A DNA stretch of 22,351 nucleotides, taken from Chara braunii. Lineage: Eukaryota; Streptophyta; Charophyceae; Charales; Characeae. Numbering within the stretch: the first letter of the stretch is position 1; every line of letters starts with the position of its first letter. The stretch is from assembly GCA_003427395.1 (NCBI GenBank), contig BFEA01000011.1, forward strand, positions 4,761,393-4,783,743, given 5' to 3'. A model generated the notes under the pieces. The model was not told where the DNA came from. It saw nothing but the letters and a program-made list of their open reading frames with translations, and did no database searches. This document shows positions 16,653 to 22,351 of this stretch, in pieces. The translations under genes were made by a program, and so were the position numbers.

Positions 16653-17833
16653 TGTAATGAAACCTGCAGATTCTCAGTGGACTGAACATTAGGCTGAGGG
16701 CGAAGCCTGGGGCTTGCCTCGGTCTGGTCGCGTTGTAGGTTAGATTCGTGATTTTGTGTTTTCTGTGTTTTGTTGTCTGTGCTGGTGCTGTGTTTTTTTC
16801 TTAACGCATTAAACTGCGATGACGTGCTCATTTCTGCTGTCGTGACTAACGGCGAGGTTGTACCCTGTTGCGTGTGCCTGTTGTGTTTTGCAGCGTGCTT
16901 TGTTGTGTGTGCGTGCAGAGTTTTGGGTCACACTGAGGCCTATATGCTGTTCTAAAAATAGACCGGTTCCGACCCTGCGATTGCAGGCCCAGTCTTCCCC
17001 GACGTCATAGAGGCCCTAAAGGCCTACAGTGGGTAGAACCCGTAGCTGGGAAGGGCCTAGAGGCCCTAAGTCGAAACGGTACCGGTAGAGCAGTTTCGGT
17101 CCAGTAGGTCCAAGGTAGAATCTAGAAATAGTACAGGCCGAGTAGGTTTAGGACTTTTGACAGTTCATTTCTCGCGAAGCAGCGTTGGAGAAGCCAAGCA
17201 AGTTGGTGGCGGTGACTGTCTGCAGGCGGCATCCTGAGGCCTCGCCGTTGACAACAGCCATAGTCGGCCCAGTCTGAGTCTGCCATAGCTGGGGCATCCT
17301 CAGCGCATCTACCCCTGGGGTATCTGCGTCCGGCCGGGCTATATCGAGGCTCTACACTGTGTACTCGTGGGTGGTGGCAGCCATAGTTGCCTGTTCCTTC
17401 GTCAGAGTTGTCCATCGGCACTGGAGACTTCATCGCAGGACCTGTTCTTCATCAGGGTGGTTGGCGCTGGCCTTTGGGAGGCCAATCTGATGTGGCGCTA
17501 CTAACTGGGTGTAGGATAGAGAGTGGGGTGTGAATTCTAAGAGTGGCGAGATACTGGAACAAACTCTGTTACGATAATTGTTTGAGTGGCTTATCATCAG
17601 TATGGATTTCAATTGTGATCTTCGCACGTTCTATCTTGTGATTGGTTGTTGGGAGTTGTGTTAGAGAGTGAGAAACACTGTGTGTTCTCTCCCCATCTGT
17701 GCATCATGATTGTCTTCCGCTGCTTATTTTCACCTGTGTGCTCTCTCCCCTTCTCTTATGCATGTATGGGCATGTGTGAGATTGTCTGTGTGTGAGTGGC
17801 GATAATATTCGTCAGACAACCAAGTTCATTACA
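16653..17833 (+). repeat. 3' LTR
   Basis: Complete copy without gaps, TGTAATGA...TTACA. It carries the same AGGGCC-TAGA-GGCCCT hairpin at 17052-17067. It provides the sequence missing from the gapped 5' LTR (16936-16984). Confidence 0.92.
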
Positions 17834-17837
17834 GAGG

Positions 17838-18590
17838 AGTCTCGTGGACGACTAAGGTGGGAGGACGGCTGGTAGATGCTAGAACCTCTAGGCCATATTA
17901 ACAACATGACTAGAACAACCAATATCAATGGTGCTAGGTGGGTATACCCTGGTCACTCATGAAATGTCATAGGATAGACGGCAGCTAAGAGGGGCCATTA
18001 GACACTGCCCACGATATTTCAATTGTACACATAGTAGTACACTAGTAGGGAGCCAAGCTAAGTTTGGGGGGCATTAAGGGTATGGACTGGGGCCTGTAGA
18101 AAGAACGTTGACGCCCGGCGCCTTAAACCGCTAGTACACGGCCCCAGCCTTGCCGAAAGTTCTTGTCGCCACAAGCAAAACTCAAAGTCACCGTGCGGTC
18201 AGGGGCGCCGTTGAAAACAAAAAGTGGCGGCCTCCAAAGTGGTGCAGGTTTCATGCTGACTCCCGCGGGCCGATGTGTGGTGTACTGGTGCTTTACACAC
18301 CTGTAGAGCTCGTTTGAGAATATGCTTCAACCGGGGCTGAGCGGGGTTCCTGCTCAGGCCTGGTGCCTGCAACCATCGTCTTGTCAAATCCCTCGGCGAA
18401 GATGGTCAAGAGTGATGGTCCTGAGTGGTAGAGACTGAGGTGGGGATACACTGGGGAGAATTAGAGGGAGGCAAGGTGGGCGGGATCCTGTAAGGGGTAG
18501 AACATCCACAAGGGGATAAGGTCCCCACCAAGGGGACACTCCTGATTCCAAGGGAAGTCCATTCTCGGGATGTAGCCCCAAACGTTCAAG
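17838..18590. other. Intergenic, flank of LTR insertion, no supported gene
   Basis: Starts with the continuation of the interrupted Asn-rich region (GCTAGAACCTCTAGG recurs from 11108). The remainder has only short frames without family motifs. The 62-codon minus frame at 18199-18387 is not recognised. Confidence 0.4.
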
Positions 18591-18599
18591 AATTATAAC

Positions 18600-18780
18600 G
18601 TATGTTTCCTGAATTGGAAATTGCCCCATAAAGCATAAGACCACATGTGTGATCTGTAAATGGCTGACCCATGTCATTTGGCTGAACTGTAAATTTTTGC
18701 CCCGCAAGGCGTAAACCACATGGGCGATCTGACCCGCAAGCAGCCCAATACATTTTGGGCTTGCGACACTATCTAGGTCA
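18600..18780 (-). repeat. Diverged tandem pair, about 75 bp
   Basis: On the plus strand, TTGCCCCATAAAGCATAAGA then CCACATGTGTGATCTG (from 18624) is echoed by TTGCCCCGCAAGGCGTAAAC then CACATGGGCGATCTGACCC (from 18698). The minus strand is open through both, inside a 143-codon frame at 18384-18815. It reads GQIAHVVYALRGK and LQITHVVLCFMGQ, vaguely zinc-knuckle-like with the cysteines lost. The coding interpretation is weak. Confidence 0.45.
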
Positions 18781-18930
18781 CCTGCAAATTGTTGGTCAAC
18801 ATCCAACACTCCCAACCTGAGATCCTCCCGAATCTTTTTTTTTTTTTTTCCGGATCTTTGTGGTTAGGCTGCAATTGATATCTGTTCGCACATTCCCCAC
18901 CACCCTCTCTATACACCATCGGACATTCAC

Positions 18931-19100
18931 TTGCCCTTCAGTTCAATGTTTTTTTTTTTTTCAATCGCCCTTCAGTTCGATGTTTTTTTTTTTCAATTGC
19001 CATTCAGTTCGATGTTGTTTTTCTTCAATTGCCCTTCAATTCGATGTTTTCGTTTTTCGATTGCCCTTCAGTTCGATGTTTTTGTTTTTAAATTGCCCTA
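18931..19100 (+). repeat. Minisatellite, about 32-bp unit, five copies plus a part
   Basis: TTGCCCTTCAGTTCGATG followed by a T-rich spacer starts near 18931, 18965, 18998, 19029, 19061 and, truncated, 19093. Substitutions are few in the core and mostly in the T spacer. Confidence 0.85.
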
Positions 19101-19338
19101 GAGGCAGAGGATGGTAACAATTGCGTCCATACGAGTAGCGACGAGGGTGAGTGGGGACCACCAACAATGCTCAGGCAGGTGAGTGGTTCCGACATCTGTA
19201 CCTGCATTGCACACGGACTGGTCATCACATGGCCGTTGTGCATGCCTCTATCCATGGGGAGTTGTGGGACAATGGCACCATGGCACCATGGTCCATGCCT
19301 GATGCTACCAATTTCTTACATAACGACGTTGTTTCCTC

Positions 19339-19655
19339 GCCACACCAAACCGTCTGCACACGCACTCTTTTACGTCGAAGATCATTCCTCTGCCCCCGTG
19401 CTCCAGGAAGACATAATGAATCAACACTCTCCAACCTTATCCTTTGCGCAGCTACAAACACCGTTACACTCGGCTGCAGCAGACGTCATCATCTATTTCC
19501 ACATCAAACCGTCTGCACACTCTTTTATGTCGAAGATCTTTCCTCTGCCCCCGTGCTCCAGCATGACATAATGTATCATGCTTAATCAACCTTCTCTTTT
19601 GCGCAGCTACAAAAACCGTTACACTCGGCTACACCAGCCGTCATCGTCTATTTCA
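19339..19655 (+). repeat. Tandem duplication, 160-bp period
   Basis: AAACCGTCTGCACAC...ACTCTTTTA-GTCGAAGATC...CCTCTGCCCCCGTGCTCCAG...TTTGCGCAGCTACAAA...CCGTTACACTCGGCT occurs from 19342 and again from 19502. Frames in both copies are short and unrecognised. Confidence 0.8.
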
Positions 19656-19761
19656 CGATCAGAACAAGGACACGGTTTCCGAACCCCTATGTATGCAGAG
19701 GACTGTCCCTCCTTTCCTGTCCGGAGGCCGGAGGAGGCACCCTAAGCATCTGGGGCCACCG

Positions 19762-19910
19762 TAAGTCCATTTTGCGGCGATGGGTACGGTCTTTGTAGTG
19801 CCTGTTCTTGCTTCATGTTGGCCTGCAATCGGGGGCACTATAAGTCCATTTTGCGGCGATGGGTACGGTCTTTGTAGTGCCTGTTCTTGCTTCATGTTGG
19901 CCTGCAATCG
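19762..19910 (+). repeat. Perfect 70-bp tandem duplication, 79-bp period
   Basis: The 70 bases at 19762-19831, starting TAAGTCCATTTTGCGG, are repeated without change at 19841-19910, with nine bases between (GGGGCACTA). This is the most recent duplication visible in the window. Confidence 0.92.
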
Positions 19911-20037
19911 ACATGCCATTCCTCACGAGCGTTTGATGGGCATGCTCAATACCAGCCGCCGTGGCAACTGTTCACCTGAGAATGCTCAACTGAAAAGTCT
20001 TCAATGTCCTCATCCATCTCATCAATCTCATCCTTAC

Positions 20038-20038
<1 letters not shown>

Positions 20039-20076
<38 letters not shown>
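20039..20076 (+). repeat. A run (38 bases)
   Basis: A long A tract following CATCTCATCAATCTCATCC. Possibly the tail of a retroposed sequence, but no body or target duplication was identified. Confidence 0.7.
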
Positions 20077-20082
<6 letters not shown>

Positions 20083-20245
20083 GTCGGTCGTCGATGACAG
20101 ACTGATCAGTCTTGAGACTCTGCTCTTATCGTCTCCCTATTCTTTCACCCTCATTCCACACTCACCCCTTACTTTCCCTTAACTTGCCTTCATCTTCCTT
20201 CGCTTCGTCTTCTCTTTCCATTTTGCTCTGTGTTTATCCCCTCCT

Positions 20246-20249
<4 letters not shown>

Positions 20250-20296
<47 letters not shown>
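20250..20296. repeat. TC microsatellite
   Basis: Uninterrupted TC run ending in TCACAGAG. Confidence 0.9.
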
Positions 20297-20299
<3 letters not shown>

Positions 20300-20445
20300 G
20301 AGCACATGGGGATGTGGGCAGCTCACAATCAACTTCATCAAAAGCGAGAAAGCTCTGCAAGGTCCCATGCCTTCTGTCTGCCAACAGACCAAATTTCACC
20401 AAAAAAACTCGGGCAGAAAAAAAACAAAAAAAACAAAAAGCTTCT

Positions 20446-20526
20446 GGGGTGCTACACCATGTCCTCTTGACTTTCTGCTCTTGGCATTGCCGATACTCGT
20501 ACTCGTGGCTATTATCATCACCCCTG
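20446..20526. mobile_element. Very small hAT-like element with 8-bp target duplication
   Basis: AAGCTTCT is present at 20438-20445 and 20527-20534. Between them are 81 bases starting GGGGTG and ending CACCCCTG. An 8-bp duplication with a CAGGGGTG-type terminus is what hAT MITEs show, although the left end appears to lack the first CA. The right arm shares about 19 bases with the foldback that follows. No coding capacity. Confidence 0.45.
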
Positions 20527-20554
20527 AAGCTTCTTTTTTTTGCTGCCTGGGTTT

Positions 20555-20636
20555 TGGTGGCAGGGGTGATAATAATAGCCGCAAGGTGTTGTCCTCCTCC
20601 TTCACCTTGCGGGTATTATTATCACCCCTGCCATCA
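20555..20636. mobile_element. Foldback element with 34-bp arms
   Basis: 20555-20588 pairs with 20603-20636, with about 31 of 34 positions complementary, around a 14-base loop (TTGTCCTCCTCCTT). The arms contain CAGGGGTGATAATAAT and GCAAGGTG. Ends resemble hAT TIRs, but no direct duplication flanks it. Its left arm is also an inverted match to 20508-20526, so three related arms lie in 130 bp. Confidence 0.65.
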
Positions 20637-20639
20637 TAA

Positions 20640-21235
20640 ATAGCTTGTTGAGATCCAAATACACAAATAAGGAATGGGCTCGTCAAACCCGCATTGACAT
20701 TAGGTGGCCATGTCGCGAGTTGGTGATCACAACGCTTGGGGAGGGGTGTACAATTGGAGGTGTGCAATCTCCCTGTCCCATCTCTGCACAACAACATAGA
20801 TAACGACTTCCACTGGACCTAGATGAAAGTTTTTCCCTTTTGTTCACACCATCGACATCTCAAAACTGCCTTATGTATGTGGAGATATCACACCAAAAAA
20901 ACAGACAAAGAGCATGCAATACAAGTCTATGTAGACGATACAGCCTCTGCGTAAACATGTCTTGCCTGACAAAGAGGGCTCGCACCCCACTTCACCATAT
21001 AGTTAAACTGTTAAAGTAATCCAAGTGTTTGCTATCACTCAGCTTTGATATATTGTGGCGAGCAGTGGGCGCAAGGAGGAGGAGGGAGGCTGAGAGGGAG
21101 TGAGGTGAGTGTATACACGCACTCACACAACCAGACTCTGACGCAGAGCTTGACAGGGTGTACGATGAGGGACGCCCAGAGAAAAGAATATACCCGCAGC
21201 AACTCAATGTTCCAAGTTCACAACAAAAACCTACC
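20640..21235. other. Intergenic, no supported gene
   Basis: No frame with family character. A GAGG-rich stretch lies around 21070-21110. Confidence 0.45.
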
Positions 21236-21336
21236 GTCTTCACCTCAACACAATGCCCGGTCATTATCGCTGCATCTGGACCGAAAGTTGGGCCAAATAC
21301 AGCTATAACGACTGGGCGTTCGGTTTGGGTGAAGAC
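21236..21336. repeat. Imperfect hairpin, 44-nt arms
   Basis: 21236-21279 (starting GTCTTCACC) pairs with 21293-21336 (ending GGTGAAGAC) around a 13-base loop, with 34 of 44 positions complementary. Several mismatches are transitions that would be G-U pairs in RNA. The shape is like a short plant microRNA precursor or an old inverted duplication. Confidence 0.6.
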
Positions 21337-21339
21337 TGT

Positions 21340-22230
21340 AGTAAACATCAGAAAGATGGGTATCAGCATAGAAAGACGAATAATTGATGGGTACCAAATT
21401 GGCTAAAATACTAGAAGGTTGATGCAAAGTGTTCCACCAATTTACAGAGAATTTAATTATTGCCATTTATTGGTATATTTAATATTTATGAGACCTGTAC
21501 AAACAAAAAGAGAAGCTACATCTGCAGAAAAAAAAATAGAAAACGTAGTGCACTGCACCTAAGTAGATAAATATTAAATACTAAATAGCAGTATTAATAC
21601 GGAAGTCGCACCGGAATGGTCTCAAACAGAGTACAGCGGAAGATCATCCGCCTGTGCGTGGAAATGGTACTAACACCTGGGACCAGCCTCACGGCTAGGC
21701 TGGGGTCAGGAGGGGTACATACGAAATCAGTTGGCGCCAAGAGGGAGGGAAATGTGAAAAGCGTCGGCACCAAGGACAGTGGGCGAAAATAAGTGTCTGG
21801 TTCCAGGCATGATGAGGTCCACGGATCGAGCCGGATTGAGCCGCCGCCGTCAGATCCGTAACATCTGAAGCGAGAGGAATAATGGGAACTCGATTCGGAA
21901 ATCTCCAGTGGCTATAACTTACAGCAGCTACGATGTGAGCAACAGCAATATGGATACGTACAACGGTACAACAAATATAAAAAACACGAGCATGCAAACT
22001 AAGATTGTTTTTTTCAGCAATATACTTGAATCTTGATAATGACACAAAGCTGATGAAACAATTTTCAAATTTCAACATGATCATTTAATTCTGAAGTTGA
22101 GATTCTTAAGAACTAACCCACAAAAAAGGAATTGGAAATTTCAAATTTGTGCCACGATCTGTGCTAATTCTAAATGGGATCGAGAATCTGCACGATCTGT
22201 CATCTTTTGGAAGTGAAAATCGAGGGAAGG
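21340..22230. other. Intergenic, no supported gene
   Basis: AT-rich around 21440-21600. The 129-codon minus frame (21695-22084) lacks a recognised motif and has no obvious splice partners. A short hairpin, CCAGCCT-CACGGCT-AGGCTGG, lies near 21682-21702. Confidence 0.4.
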
Positions 22231-22312
22231 AGGTGCATAATCTCCCTCCCTCCCTCCCTCCCTCCCTCTATATCTCTCGGGAAGGACGTGCATAATCTCC
22301 CTCCCTCTCCCT

Positions 22313-22351
<39 letters not shown>
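22225..22351. repeat. CCCT/CT-rich repeat running off the window
   Basis: GGGAAGGA-GTGCATAATCTC precedes a CCCT run twice, at about 22225 and 22280. The second run passes into a TC microsatellite that reaches the last base. Confidence 0.85.

Larger units (their letters stand above)
11170..17833 (+). mobile_element. Gag-only LTR retrotransposon (TR-GAG-like)
   Basis: The element has two direct LTRs beginning TGTAATGAAACC and ending ACA, a primer binding site 2 bases after the 5' LTR, one gag ORF, and a G-rich polypurine tract abutting the 3' LTR. GAGG lies on both sides (11166-11169 and 17834-17837), a 4-bp target duplication, or 5 bp (AGAGG) if the last A of the LTR is shared. The 4.2-kb interior has no protease, reverse transcriptase, RNase H or integrase motifs. 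It therefore resembles the TR-GAG class of non-autonomous elements, which need a partner for enzymes. The two LTRs differ by roughly three dozen substitutions and a few indels by eye (about 3%), a moderately old insertion. Confidence 0.88.

Noticed and set aside
20112-20643. 175- and 137-codon plus-strand ORFs
   Set aside because: They run through the TC microsatellite and the hAT-like or foldback elements, so they are composites of repeats.

Overview
The window looks like nuclear DNA of a eukaryote with a large, repeat-rich genome. It has a spliced exon, LTR and non-LTR retrotransposons, a poly(A) SINE-like family, terminal-inverted-repeat (TIR) elements and long simple repeats. The initiator-Met primer site, the LINE type and the base composition suggest a plant or streptophyte alga. 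A Chara-like charophyte is my guess, from general impression only. There are no prokaryotic operons, rRNA genes or CRISPR arrays.

Layout. 1-930 is a non-autonomous element with roughly 110-bp TIRs. 1309-1583 (minus) is the first exon of a BolA-like gene, ending at a clear splice donor; its intron runs left, so the TIR element probably lies inside it. 1640-3200 holds no convincing gene, only one short exon-like frame and an Asn/Thr-type low-complexity tract. 3208-3393 is a SINE-like copy on the plus strand. About 3440-8890 is dominated by a decayed LINE on the minus strand: upstream ORF, AP-type endonuclease, reverse transcriptase and C-terminal fragments. One SINE copy (8235-8389, with 13-bp target duplications) is nested in it, and another SINE copy lies at 8945-9048. 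9060-10500 is simple repeats, long poly-C runs, a TC-rich minisatellite and two tRNA-like modules.

11170-17833 is a nearly complete LTR retrotransposon with two LTRs of about 1.2 kb, a tRNA-iMet-type primer binding site, one intact 540-codon gag, a polypurine tract and a 4-5 bp target duplication. It has no recognisable pol, so it must borrow protease, reverse transcriptase and integrase from a relative. The gag stop codon sits directly on a textbook A AAA AAC slippery heptamer. The element interrupts an older Asn-rich open frame.

17838-22351 is intergenic: short tandem duplications, a 32-bp minisatellite, two small hAT-like or foldback elements, an imperfect 44-nt-arm hairpin and terminal CT-rich repeats.

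The only intact protein-coding features are the BolA-like exon and the gag ORF. The most novel observation is the SINE-like family: its copies share a loop and flanking sequence, while the hairpin stem differs between copies and yet stays paired.
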